Shown: positions 1 through 6,325, counted from the first letter of the stretch. The stretch: DNA of 6,439 nucleotides from Bacillota bacterium (GCA_030705725.1 JAUZPW010000087.1:1-6439), one strand, 5' to 3'. Program-made: numbers and translations. Notes: generated by a model not told the origin, from the sequence alone.

Positions 1-899
1 GGAAGAAGCGTCGCGACCGTTTGGCTCTTTGAAAGCTCGCTAACTCCCTCCTGCGAAACCATCAAAAGATGATCCGCCGACAAAGCCCCGGTTCTTGCGG
101 CAAGCTCCGCGCCGCCCAGAGATACGATTTCGTCGGCGTGAATTTTAAGCTTGAAGCCGAGCGCTTTTGCGGCTTTAAGCAGCCTTTCGGACTGCGCGAC
201 GGAGAAAACATGGTCTTCGCAGAAAACGTCGCAGAATTCGGCGAGATTTTTATTTTTAATATCCGGCAGCATTTTTTCTATCATGAAGTCTACGTAGGCG
301 TCGGCTTTGCCTTTGTAGGCTTCTGGGATCGCGTGGGCTCCGAGGTAGGTGCCGAGCACCTCTACCTTCTGGCTCTGCCCCAGGCGTTTTAATACTTCAA
401 GCTGTTTCAGCTCCGTAGCCTCGTCAAGCCCGTAGCCGCTTTTGCCCTCGACGGTCGTCACGCCCTGGGAAAGCATTGCCCGGAGCCGCGACAGCCCTTC
501 TGCGAAAAGCTGCTCTTCACTTTCTTTTTCGGTCGCCCGGACGGTTTCTAGTATTCCGCCGCCTTTTTTCAGAGATTTTATATATTCGTCGCCGCGGAGC
601 CTGCCCATAAATTCATCGGGGCGGTATCCGCCGAACACGAAGTGGGTGTGCGAGTCGACAAAGCCCGGAATCACGCATTTGCCTGCGGCGTTCATGATGT
701 CCACCGGGTCTTTATATTCGCCGCCGTCTAAATATTTCAGCACTTCGCCGGTTTCGCCCACGGCCTTTATTATCCCGTCTTCGGAATATACGGCGCCGTC
801 TTTTATTCTTGCGACGTTTTCCATCTCCGGGCCTTTGAGCGCTCCGCCGCCTTTCGGGGTGACAAGCTCGGCCGCGTGAATCAGAAGCGATCTTTTCAT
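1..899 (-). CDS. hutI: imidazolonepropionase (HutI), 3' end cut by the window edge
   Basis: Cytosolic zinc/iron amidohydrolase that hydrolyses 4-imidazolone-5-propionate to N-formiminoglutamate. The frame is open for 299 codons from ATG at 899 to the left edge; the family is usually 400-420 residues, so roughly the last quarter is missing. Seen in translation: the amidohydrolase metal motif HTHFVFGG (His84, His86), EGKSGYGLD (151-159), GTYLGAHAIP (183-192), FCDVFCEDHVFS (222-233), KIHADE (252-257) and SADHLL (274-279). By recalled alignment with Bacillus subtilis HutI, His84/His86/His254 are metal ligands, and Arg93, Tyr156, His189 and Glu257 contact substrate. The fourth ligand, an Asp, lies outside the window. 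A GGAGG Shine-Dalgarno at 906-910, 6 nt from the ATG, supports the start. It is last in the operon although its step is third in the pathway. Identity is secure; the C-terminus is unseen. Confidence 0.96.
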   Translation of the reverse strand, partial: MKRSLLIHAAELVTPKGGGALKGPEMENVARIKDGAVYSEDGIIKAVGETGEVLKYLDGGEYKDPVDIMNAAGKCVIPGFVDSHTHFVFGGYRPDEFMGRLRGDEYIKSLKKGGGILETVRATEKESEEQLFAEGLSRLRAMLSQGVTTVEGKSGYGLDEATELKQLEVLKRLGQSQKVEVLGTYLGAHAIPEAYKGKADAYVDFMIEKMLPDIKNKNLAEFCDVFCEDHVFSVAQSERLLKAAKALGFKLKIHADEIVSLGGAELAARTGALSADHLLMVSQEGVSELSKSQTVATLL

Positions 900-928
900 A
901 AGGCGCCTCCCTTTTAATCTTAGTACGT

Positions 929-1573
929 TCAGCCGATCCTGCCGTTTACTATCCGCATTATTTCGTCTTTAAGCCCGGCTCCTTCGCGGGTATACGCTTC
1001 GATTAATCTTTCCGTTTGTTTTTTGAGCGATTCATCCTTAATGCCGGGCAGGTTTATCTTAACGTTCAGCACGGCGCCCTCGAGCCCCGCAAGCGCCATA
1101 AGCGCCCCGACGCCTATGTCGGACACAGCGTTCTTATTGCCGTATTTTCCAATCGCCGCCTGATTTTTTAATATCCGCAGGCATTTTTCAGCCGTCGCGA
1201 GGGGAACCTCGAGCGCGTATCTCCCGGCTTTTTGGAGGGCTTCCTCCCTGAGCTTTTTTTGCTCATCCGTTTCCTTCGGCAGCTTCATCGCTTCCATAAA
1301 CTTATTAAAGGCTTTAGTATCCTCATCGGCGAGGCAAGCGAGGTCGCTGTTAAGCGCGACTATCGCCTCGAAATTTTCGGCCATGTCCTGCTTTATTTTA
1401 TTGTCGAGGGCTTCATATGCTTTTTTATTTACCGAAAGATTAAACACCATCATGGTAAGCGCCGCGCCGAGCATGCCCGAAAGGGCCGCCGCGCTGCCGC
1501 CGCCGGGCGCGGGCTCGCTGCTTTTCAACAGGCTGTTAAAATCTTTGAGGGATTTATCCATTAACGAATCCAT
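929..1573 (-). CDS. fchA: formimidoyltetrahydrofolate cyclodeaminase (FchA/FTCD_C family)
   Basis: Cytosolic enzyme converting 5-formimino-THF to 5,10-methenyl-THF with release of ammonia. It takes the product of FtcD, encoded just upstream, and feeds C1 units to folate metabolism. The 214-residue helical protein matches a stand-alone version of the C-terminal domain of animal FTCD. Visible family marks are the PAPGGGSAAAL segment (21-31), the acidic DEDT (83-86), and NKNAVSDIGVGA (146-157). The start at 1573 is chosen over a second ATG at 1561 because GGAG at 1581-1584 lies 7 nt upstream of the first. It begins 44 nt after ftcD. The same family includes methenyl-THF cyclohydrolases and serine-cycle proteins, so the exact activity comes from the hut context as much as from sequence. 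No truncation or missing core motif is apparent. Confidence 0.92.
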   Translation of the reverse strand: MDSLMDKSLKDFNSLLKSSEPAPGGGSAAALSGMLGAALTMMVFNLSVNKKAYEALDNKIKQDMAENFEAIVALNSDLACLADEDTKAFNKFMEAMKLPKETDEQKKLREEALQKAGRYALEVPLATAEKCLRILKNQAAIGKYGNKNAVSDIGVGALMALAGLEGAVLNVKINLPGIKDESLKKQTERLIEAYTREGAGLKDEIMRIVNGRIG

Positions 1574-1617
1574 ATTGCTTCTCCTTTTTTCAGCTGCCGT
1601 ATTAAAGGGCGGGCGTT

Positions 1618-2511
1618 TTACAGGAGCCAGTGCTCTATAATCTGGTCCGGCTTAAAGTCTTCAAGCCGCAGATAGTAGGCGGCCGTATCTATAAGCGCTT
1701 CCATGGGAGTGAGACCGATGATTTCACTGCCTATCACGGGGACGCCGTATCTCTCGGCTTCAAACCTGACCGTCTCGAAAACCCTGTATAAAGCGGTTTT
1801 AGTATAGTCGGTCATGTTTATCGATACCTGAACGATGCCCCTGTCCTTAAGATCAACGCCGATCGCTTTGGTATACCTGAAGCCGCCCGAAATATGCCGG
1901 ATGTTTTTCGCGATTTTATCCGCTATGCCGAGGTTTTGGGTGCCCAGGTTTATGTTGAACGCCACCAGCGGCATCCTTGCGCCGACAACCGTCGCGCCCG
2001 CCGTCGGATGCACGGAGGCGGGGCCGAAATCGGGCCGCCACTCGGGCATTTTAATTTTCTCCGCCATACCCTCGAATTCGCCTTTTCTGATATTCGCAAG
2101 GTTTTCCCTCGCGGGTGACGAAGCCGCCTTTTCATATAAAAAGATCGGTATATTATAATTTGCGGCTATTTCCCGGGCCGCTTCCTTTGAAAGCGCGACC
2201 GCTTCCTCCATTGTCATATCCTTTATCGGGATAAACGGCACGACGTCCGTCGCTCCCATTCTCGGGTGTCCGCCCTTATGCTTCGTCATGTCGATTTCCG
2301 CAGCCGCCTTGCCGACGGCTTCTATGACCGCTTTTTTAACGCTCCGGGGCTCGCCCATTACGGTGACGACCACCCTGTTATGGTCTTTATCGGGGCTGTA
2401 GTCAAGCAGCCTGCACCCCTCCGTCTTTATAAAAGGAGCGATTATCCGCTGGATTTTTTCAAGGTCTCTTCCTTCGCTGAAATTCGGGACGCATTCGACT
2501 ATTTTCGGCAT
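1618..2511 (-). CDS. ftcD: glutamate formimidoyltransferase (stand-alone FT domain)
   Basis: Transfers the formimino group of N-formiminoglutamate to tetrahydrofolate, releasing glutamate. The 297 residues cover the N-terminal subdomain (about 1-180) and C-terminal subdomain (about 181-297) of the formiminotransferase fold. Diagnostic stretches are VECVPNFSEGRD (5-16), HKGGHPRMGATDVVPFIP (78-95), PDFGPASVHPTAGATVVGAR (160-179), AFNINLGT (184-191) and GSEIIGLTPMEALID (261-275). His82 falls at the same number as the catalytic His82 recalled for mammalian FTCD. There is no cyclodeaminase domain; that function is in the next gene, unlike the fused animal enzyme. The ATG lies only 2 nt after the hutU stop (TAG-TA-ATG), so translation is probably coupled to hutU. 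Length and motifs are normal for bacterial proteins. Confidence 0.95.
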   Translation of the reverse strand: MPKIVECVPNFSEGRDLEKIQRIIAPFIKTEGCRLLDYSPDKDHNRVVVTVMGEPRSVKKAVIEAVGKAAAEIDMTKHKGGHPRMGATDVVPFIPIKDMTMEEAVALSKEAAREIAANYNIPIFLYEKAASSPARENLANIRKGEFEGMAEKIKMPEWRPDFGPASVHPTAGATVVGARMPLVAFNINLGTQNLGIADKIAKNIRHISGGFRYTKAIGVDLKDRGIVQVSINMTDYTKTALYRVFETVRFEAERYGVPVIGSEIIGLTPMEALIDTAAYYLRLEDFKPDQIIEHWLL

Positions 2512-2525
2512 TACTATTTAACCCC
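2512..2525 (-). promoter_or_regulatory. ftcD ribosome-binding region inside the hutU 3' end
   Basis: GGGG (2522-2525) lies within the last hutU codons, 10 nt before the ftcD ATG. It is weaker and farther away than the GGAG/GGAGG sites of hutU, fchA and hutI. The hutU TAG stop sits in this spacer, so ribosomes finishing hutU are delivered directly to the ftcD start. Translational coupling is inferred from this arrangement. Confidence 0.6.
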
Positions 2526-4559
2526 TTTTTTGGCATTCTTTTTAAAAGCTTTCTCAACGGTGGTTTTAATCAGTTCTTCCCTGGGGATATAGGGGATCGT
2601 GATATGCCCGAAGCCCTTATATTTTTGGTTGTACGTAAGGCAGGTTTCGACGCTGTGCTCGTTTCTGGCCCAGGAACGTCTCGCTACGCCGCTCATAACG
2701 TCCCACATCATCGACGACCTTATTATGCCGTCCGTCCTGTCGGAGCCGTCGAGCACCATACCGAAGCCGCCGTTTATCGCTTTGCCGACGCCTACGCCGC
2801 CTCCGTTATGCAGAGCGACGAGGCTCATGCCGCGCGCCGCGTTGCCCGCGAAGCACTGGATCGCCATATCGGCCATCACGTTGCTGCCGTCTTTTATGTT
2901 TGAGGTTTCGCGGAACGGCGAATCGGTGCCGCTTACGTCGTGGTGGTCGCGCCCTATCATTACGGGGCCTATTTCGCCCTGTCTCACCATGTCGTTGAAC
3001 CTGAGCGCTATATTTCTCCGGCCTTCGGCGTCCTGATACAGAATCCTTGCTTTTGTTCCGACAACCAGCCTGTTTTTCTTCGCGTCCCTGATCCACAGCC
3101 AGTTGTCCCTGTCCTGCCCGCGACGGTCGGGGTCTATGCAGTCCATCGCCGCGCGGTCGGTTTTGTCGAGGTCCTCGTCTCTGCCGCTGAGGCAGACCCA
3201 TCTGAACGGGCCGTAGCCGTAGTCGAACAGCTCGGGGCCCATGATGTCCTCGACGTAGGAAGGAAAGATAAAGCCGTCTTTTTCGTCGACGCCGTTTTTG
3301 GATATTTCCTTCACTCCCGCGTCGTAAATTGCTTTCATAAAGGAATTGCCGTAATCGAAGAAATAGGTACCTCTTTCGACCATCGCTTTTATAAGCTCGA
3401 AATGCCTGCGCAGAGATTTATCGACAAGCGAGCAGAATTTCTCTCTGTCTGTCGCGAGCAGCTTCGTTCTCTCCTCGTAGGTTATTCCCTGGGGGCAGTA
3501 CCCGCCGTCGTAAGCCGCGTGGCAGGAGGTCTGATCGGAAAGAAGATCGACCTTTTTATTGTTCTTGAGCGCATACTCGATCAGGTCGACCACGTTTCCG
3601 TGGTACGCTATCGAAACGGACTTTTCATTTTTTATATAGTCTTCGGCTATTTCAAAAACTTCCCGCAGGTTATCCGAGACCCGACTTACCCAGCCCTGAT
3701 CTTTTCTCGTTTTTATTCTTGAATAGTCGACCTCGGCTACTATCCCGACCCCGTTCGCGATCTCGACGGCCTTTGCCTGTGCTCCGCTCATTCCGCCGAG
3801 GCCCGAGGTTATAAAGAGCTTGCCTCTGAGGTCGCCGTCCTTGGGCACTTTGAGCTTCAGCCTTCCGGCGTTCAGGATCGTATTGAAGGTGCCGTGCACT
3901 ATGCCCTGAGGCCCGATATACATCCAGCCGCCCGCCGTCATCTGGCCGTAGTTCGCGACGCCCATCTGCTCGGCGACTTCCCAGTCGCGCTGGTTGTCGA
4001 ACATGCCGACCATGAGCGCGTTCGTGATGACGACCCTCGGAGCCTCGGGCTTCGACGGGAACAGCCCCAGCGGGTGCCCCGATTCTATAACGAGCGTCTG
4101 GTCGCGCGTCATGACCTCGAGATATTTTTTTATTAGCCTGTACTGAAGCCAGTTCTGGCAGACCTGACCCGTTTCGCCGTATGTAACGAGCTCGTACGGA
4201 TAGAGGGCTACTTCAAAATCGAGGTTATTGTCTATCATTACCTGAAACGCCCTGCCCTCGATGCAGTTCCCTTTGTATTCGTCGATCGGCCTGCCGTATA
4301 TTCTTCCCTCCGGGCGGAAACGGTAGGCGTATATCCTGCCGAAGGTCATAAGCTCGCCGAGAAACTCCGGGGCCAGCTTTTCGTGAAGTTCTTCCGGGAC
4401 GTAGCGAAGCGCGTTTTTAAGCGCCGTTTCGGTCTGGGCCTTTGTCAGCGAAAAGCCGCGGTTAGGGGCTCTCCTGATGCCCGGCATGAATTCGTGCATT
4501 TCAGGAAGCCCGCAGTCGAGCTTTATCGTCATCGCTTCGCTTATTTCACAATTGTTCAT
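2514..4559 (-). CDS. hutU: urocanate hydratase, long form
   Basis: NAD+-dependent urocanase that hydrates urocanate to 4-imidazolone-5-propionate in the cytosol. At 681 residues it is the long form, close in size to animal urocanase (about 676) rather than the 550-560 residue Bacillus/Pseudomonas form. The first ~75 residues have no counterpart in the short form. Seen motifs: NNLDFEVALYPYELVTYG (111-128), YGQMTAGGWMYIGPQGIVHG (204-223), the Rossmann loop GLGGMSGAQ (253-261), SDQTSCHAAYDGGYCPQG (341-358), GPFRWVCLSG (450-459), GRDHHDVSGTDSPFRETSN (536-554) and LHNGGGVGVGKAINGGFG (583-600). The short-form signature containing the reactive Cys (Cys410 in P. putida) aligns with GTKARILYQD, giving Leu507. 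GGAG at 4569-4572, 9 nt before the ATG, fixes the start. It follows hutH by 30 nt and nearly abuts ftcD. Confidence 0.97.
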   Translation of the reverse strand: MNNCEISEAMTIKLDCGLPEMHEFMPGIRRAPNRGFSLTKAQTETALKNALRYVPEELHEKLAPEFLGELMTFGRIYAYRFRPEGRIYGRPIDEYKGNCIEGRAFQVMIDNNLDFEVALYPYELVTYGETGQVCQNWLQYRLIKKYLEVMTRDQTLVIESGHPLGLFPSKPEAPRVVITNALMVGMFDNQRDWEVAEQMGVANYGQMTAGGWMYIGPQGIVHGTFNTILNAGRLKLKVPKDGDLRGKLFITSGLGGMSGAQAKAVEIANGVGIVAEVDYSRIKTRKDQGWVSRVSDNLREVFEIAEDYIKNEKSVSIAYHGNVVDLIEYALKNNKKVDLLSDQTSCHAAYDGGYCPQGITYEERTKLLATDREKFCSLVDKSLRRHFELIKAMVERGTYFFDYGNSFMKAIYDAGVKEISKNGVDEKDGFIFPSYVEDIMGPELFDYGYGPFRWVCLSGRDEDLDKTDRAAMDCIDPDRRGQDRDNWLWIRDAKKNRLVVGTKARILYQDAEGRRNIALRFNDMVRQGEIGPVMIGRDHHDVSGTDSPFRETSNIKDGSNVMADMAIQCFAGNAARGMSLVALHNGGGVGVGKAINGGFGMVLDGSDRTDGIIRSSMMWDVMSGVARRSWARNEHSVETCLTYNQKYKGFGHITIPYIPREELIKTTVEKAFKKNAKKGVK

Positions 4560-4589
4560 CCAGTTTCACTCCTTTATATCAGATAAAAA

Positions 4590-6125
4590 TTACTTTTCCA
4601 GAGCTTTCGCGACTTTTTGGACAAATTCTCCGTCTTTAAGATAATCGGACATTTTATTTATGTCGTAATACAGCACCCTGTCGCACTCAAGGGTTGGGAT
4701 GATCTCTCGGATCGCCTTATAGGCGGCCGCCGTGCCTTTGCCCATTTTGCCCCTGGGCTGCATTTCAACGGCCTGCGCCGCGCACATGAGCTCTATCGCG
4801 AGCACGTTTCTTAAGTTATTTACTATCTCGCCCGCTTTGCGCGCCGCGATGGCGCCCATGCTTACGTGATCCTCCTGGTTCGCCGAGGTGGGGATTGAGT
4901 CCACGCTCGCCGGAGACGCGAGTATTTTGTTTTCTGAAACCAGGCAGGCCGCCGTATACTGAGCTATCATATAGCCTGAATTTATGCCGCTTTGTTTTGC
5001 CAGAAACGGCGGAAGCCCGCTGAGCTGCGGATTTACGAGCCTCTCTATCCTTCTTTCGCTGATGTTCGCGAGCTCGGACAAAGCGATCCCGAGAAAATCA
5101 AGCGCCAGCGCAAGAGGCTGGCCGTGGAAATTGCCGCCTGAAATGACGTCTCCCTCATCCGGGAAAACAAGAGGGTTATCGGTCGCCGAGTTCATTTCGA
5201 TTTCTATTACGTTTTTAACGTAGTTTATGGCGTCACAGGAAGCCCCGTGAACCTGCGGGACGCATCTCAGGGTATACGCGTCCTGCACGCGGCCGGCTTT
5301 ATTGACATAGGTGCTGCCCGCGAGGATTTCGAGCATTTTTTTGGCGCACTCGATCTGGCCCTTATGCGGCCTGACCTTATGTATCCTTTCATCAAGAGCG
5401 TTCGTTAGCCCCAAAAGCGCTTCCATCGTCATGGACGCCGCTATATTCGCTATGGCGAGCAGATTTTCGGCTTCTTCCACGCGAAGGGCGCCCAGGGCCG
5501 TCATAATCTGCGTGCCGTTTATTAGCCCCAGGCCGTCCTTGCCCTCTAGCTCGATCGTTTCGATCCCGGCCTCTTTCATCGCGGCCGCACCCTCGTACCT
5601 TTTTCCCTTGTATTCGGCCTCGCCCAGACCGATCATCACAAGCGCGACGTGGGCCAGATTGGCGAGGTCGCCGCTTGCGCCCAGCGAGCCTTTTTCGGGT
5701 ATTACCGGATGGACGCCTTTATTAAGCATTTCGATAAGCGTCTCGACGACTTTGAGATTAACGCCCGAGTAGCCCTTTGCCAGCGTGTTCGCCCTTAAAA
5801 GCATTATCGAGCGCACGACGTCTTCTTCAAACGGTTTGCCCACGCCGCAGGAGTGGCTCATGATAAGATTTTTTTGCAGGTTTTTGGACTGCTCCGCGTC
5901 GATAAATATATTGCTGAGCTTTCCGAAGCCGGTCGTTATTCCGTAGACCGGTTTTTTTTCTTCGGTTTTCTTTTTTACTATTTGATAGGCTTTGAGGATT
6001 CTTTCACGGGCGCTTTCGGACAGCCTGACTTCTTTCTTTTGCCTGGCGACTCCGACGATGGATTCGATTGTAAGGTCCTGGCCCGTTATTACTATCTGTT
6101 CCGGTTTTTTTGATAACAGACTCAC
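4590..6125 (-). CDS. hutH: histidine ammonia-lyase (MIO enzyme), GTG start
   Basis: First enzyme of the pathway: non-oxidative deamination of L-histidine to trans-urocanate and ammonia, in the cytosol. Using the GTG at 6125 gives 511 residues, the normal family length. The self-cyclising Ala-Ser-Gly that forms the MIO electrophile is at 150-152 in GSLGASGDLANLAHVAL. Other active-site landmarks, by recalled P. putida alignment, are Tyr61 in YGITTGFG, His91 in MSHSCG (Ser-His favours histidine over aromatic substrates), Asn203 in LINGTQ, Tyr284 and Arg287 in QDAYTLRC, Phe333 in GGNFHG and Glu418 in NQEDHVSMG. The usual Asn of YGxNTGFG is Thr here. The frame stays open upstream to a TTG at 6194, but that codon lies in the terminator stem and has no ribosome site. 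AAAGGGGA at 6133-6140 is well placed for the GTG. Confidence 0.97.
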   Translation of the reverse strand: MSLLSKKPEQIVITGQDLTIESIVGVARQKKEVRLSESARERILKAYQIVKKKTEEKKPVYGITTGFGKLSNIFIDAEQSKNLQKNLIMSHSCGVGKPFEEDVVRSIMLLRANTLAKGYSGVNLKVVETLIEMLNKGVHPVIPEKGSLGASGDLANLAHVALVMIGLGEAEYKGKRYEGAAAMKEAGIETIELEGKDGLGLINGTQIMTALGALRVEEAENLLAIANIAASMTMEALLGLTNALDERIHKVRPHKGQIECAKKMLEILAGSTYVNKAGRVQDAYTLRCVPQVHGASCDAINYVKNVIEIEMNSATDNPLVFPDEGDVISGGNFHGQPLALALDFLGIALSELANISERRIERLVNPQLSGLPPFLAKQSGINSGYMIAQYTAACLVSENKILASPASVDSIPTSANQEDHVSMGAIAARKAGEIVNNLRNVLAIELMCAAQAVEMQPRGKMGKGTAAAYKAIREIIPTLECDRVLYYDINKMSDYLKDGEFVQKVAKALEK

Positions 6126-6132
6126 AGCATTT

Positions 6133-6140
6133 TCCCCTTT
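6133..6140 (-). promoter_or_regulatory. hutH ribosome-binding site that decides the GTG start
   Basis: AAAGGGGA is purine-rich, with GGGG at 6134-6137 and 8 nt between the site's end and the GTG at 6125. Two nearby ATGs (6144 and 6130) are out of frame with hutH. The ATG at 6130 opens only ATG-CTG-TGA, and its stop overlaps the hutH GTG. It lies just 3 nt after the GGGG, too close for efficient use. No other in-frame start in the vicinity has a ribosome site. Confidence 0.8.
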
Positions 6141-6174
6141 GCATTTTTTTCGCCGCACCGATGTCAAGGCAAAC

Positions 6175-6212
6175 AAAAAAGGAGCAAAACTCAACTTCTT
6201 GAGTTTTGCCCC
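6175..6212 (-). terminator. intrinsic terminator (attenuator) upstream of hutH
   Basis: A 14-bp stem pairs 6199-6212 (GGGGCAAAACTCAA) with 6181-6194 (TTGAGTTTTGCTCC). There is one G-U wobble, a 4-nt GAAG loop, and six T directly after the stem (6175-6180). It works only for minus-strand transcription, since the plus-strand reading has no T-run. It lies after the hut promoter and before hutH, which is the position of an attenuator. The upstream gene ending at 6326 has no terminator of its own in sight, so this hairpin may also end that transcript. Confidence 0.9.
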
Positions 6213-6236
6213 CTAAAATCTAACATCTCTGGGCTT
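6213..6236 (-). promoter_or_regulatory. four NAG triplets at 7-nt spacing, candidate HutP-type RNA site
   Basis: Reading the RNA strand, the triplets are AAG (6236-6234), GAG (6229-6227), UAG (6222-6220) and UAG (6215-6213), each pair separated by exactly 4 nt. The next in-register triplets on either side do not fit. B. subtilis HutP is known to bind NAG (best UAG) triplets separated by 4 nt when histidine and a divalent metal are present, and to prevent hut termination. The last UAG touches the foot of the terminator stem. Function is inferred; the regulator is not encoded here. Confidence 0.5.
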
Positions 6237-6257
6237 AAATTATTTTACTTTGATTTC

Positions 6258-6286
6258 AATATAAGACATTATTTATTTAATGTCAA
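6258..6286 (-). promoter_or_regulatory. hut promoter, sigma-70 type
   Basis: Perfect -35 TTGACA (6281-6286), optimal 17-bp spacer, and -10 TATATT (6258-6263, five of six consensus bases). It is the only good promoter between the upstream gene's stop and hutH, in a clearly AT-rich stretch. Such a strong core promoter needs control downstream or by an operator, and both a leader terminator and an inverted repeat are present. Confidence 0.88.
6265..6284. repeat. inverted repeat in the promoter spacer, candidate operator
   Basis: GACATTA and TAATGTC are perfect 7-bp arms (6265-6271 and 6278-6284) around 6 bp. The element spans the -35 to -10 spacer and overlaps four bases of the -35 box. A dimeric repressor here would block RNA polymerase. 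It does not resemble the TGTATA-type HutC sites I recall from proteobacteria. The protein partner is unknown. Confidence 0.5.
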
Positions 6287-6291
6287 TATGT

Positions 6292-6301
6292 AATACGTAT
6301 T
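6292..6301. repeat. 10-bp palindrome upstream of the -35 box
   Basis: AATACGTATT is a perfect palindrome whose near edge lies 5 bp upstream of the -35 box. The position would suit an activator or a second operator. It is short and AT-rich, so chance is possible, and no known binding motif is recognised. Confidence 0.3.
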
Positions 6302-6325
6302 TCGGTTTAATTTTTCCCGTACCTT

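Larger units (their letters stand above)
6126..6251 (-). promoter_or_regulatory. hut operon 5' leader with attenuator
   Basis: Predicted untranslated leader between the start site expected about 7 nt after the -10 box (near 6251) and the hutH GTG. In order it holds a short AT-rich entry, a run of four evenly spaced NAG triplets (6213-6236), an intrinsic terminator (6175-6212), about 35 nt of spacer and the hutH ribosome site. A possible competing pairing is GCCC (6231-6234) with GGGC (6208-6211), which would occupy the 5' foot of the terminator; it is only 4 bp. There is no histidine-codon leader peptide. The layout implies control by antitermination. The start site is predicted, not measured. 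Confidence 0.7.

Noticed and set aside
442..879. Plus-strand open frame of 145 codons opposite hutI
   Set aside because: The minus-strand reading gives clear imidazolonepropionase motifs throughout. The plus-strand translation is Ser/Pro-rich low-quality sequence typical of a shadow.
2940..3722. Plus-strand open frame of 260 codons opposite hutU
   Set aside because: It is antisense to highly conserved urocanase motifs and has no recognisable domain or ribosome site. The GC-rich third positions of hutU explain the open frame.
5311..5772. Plus-strand open frame of 153 codons opposite hutH
   Set aside because: It covers the MIO region of hutH in antisense. Its hydrophobic, Ser/Pro/Ile-rich translation reflects complementary codons, not a membrane protein.
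6139..6167. Second promoter using TTGACA at 6162-6167
   Set aside because: With 15-18 bp spacers no acceptable -10 box follows, the best candidates matching three or fewer consensus bases. The start site would also fall on the hutH ribosome site.
6126..6194. N-terminal extension of HutH from the TTG at 6194
   Set aside because: The TTG is in the 3' arm of the terminator hairpin, has no ribosome site, and would make HutH 23 residues longer than usual.
6181..6212. Bidirectional terminator
   Set aside because: On the plus strand the stem is followed by CTAAAATC with no T-run, and no plus-strand gene lies to its left to terminate.
6191..6226. Leader peptide of 11 codons starting at the ATG at 6226
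   Set aside because: It has no convincing ribosome site and no histidine codons, so classical ribosome-mediated attenuation by histidine is not supported.
6292..6325. Terminator for the upstream gene between its stop and the hut promoter
   Set aside because: Only a 3-bp CGG/CCG pairing and the AATACGTATT palindrome are present, with no T-run after either.
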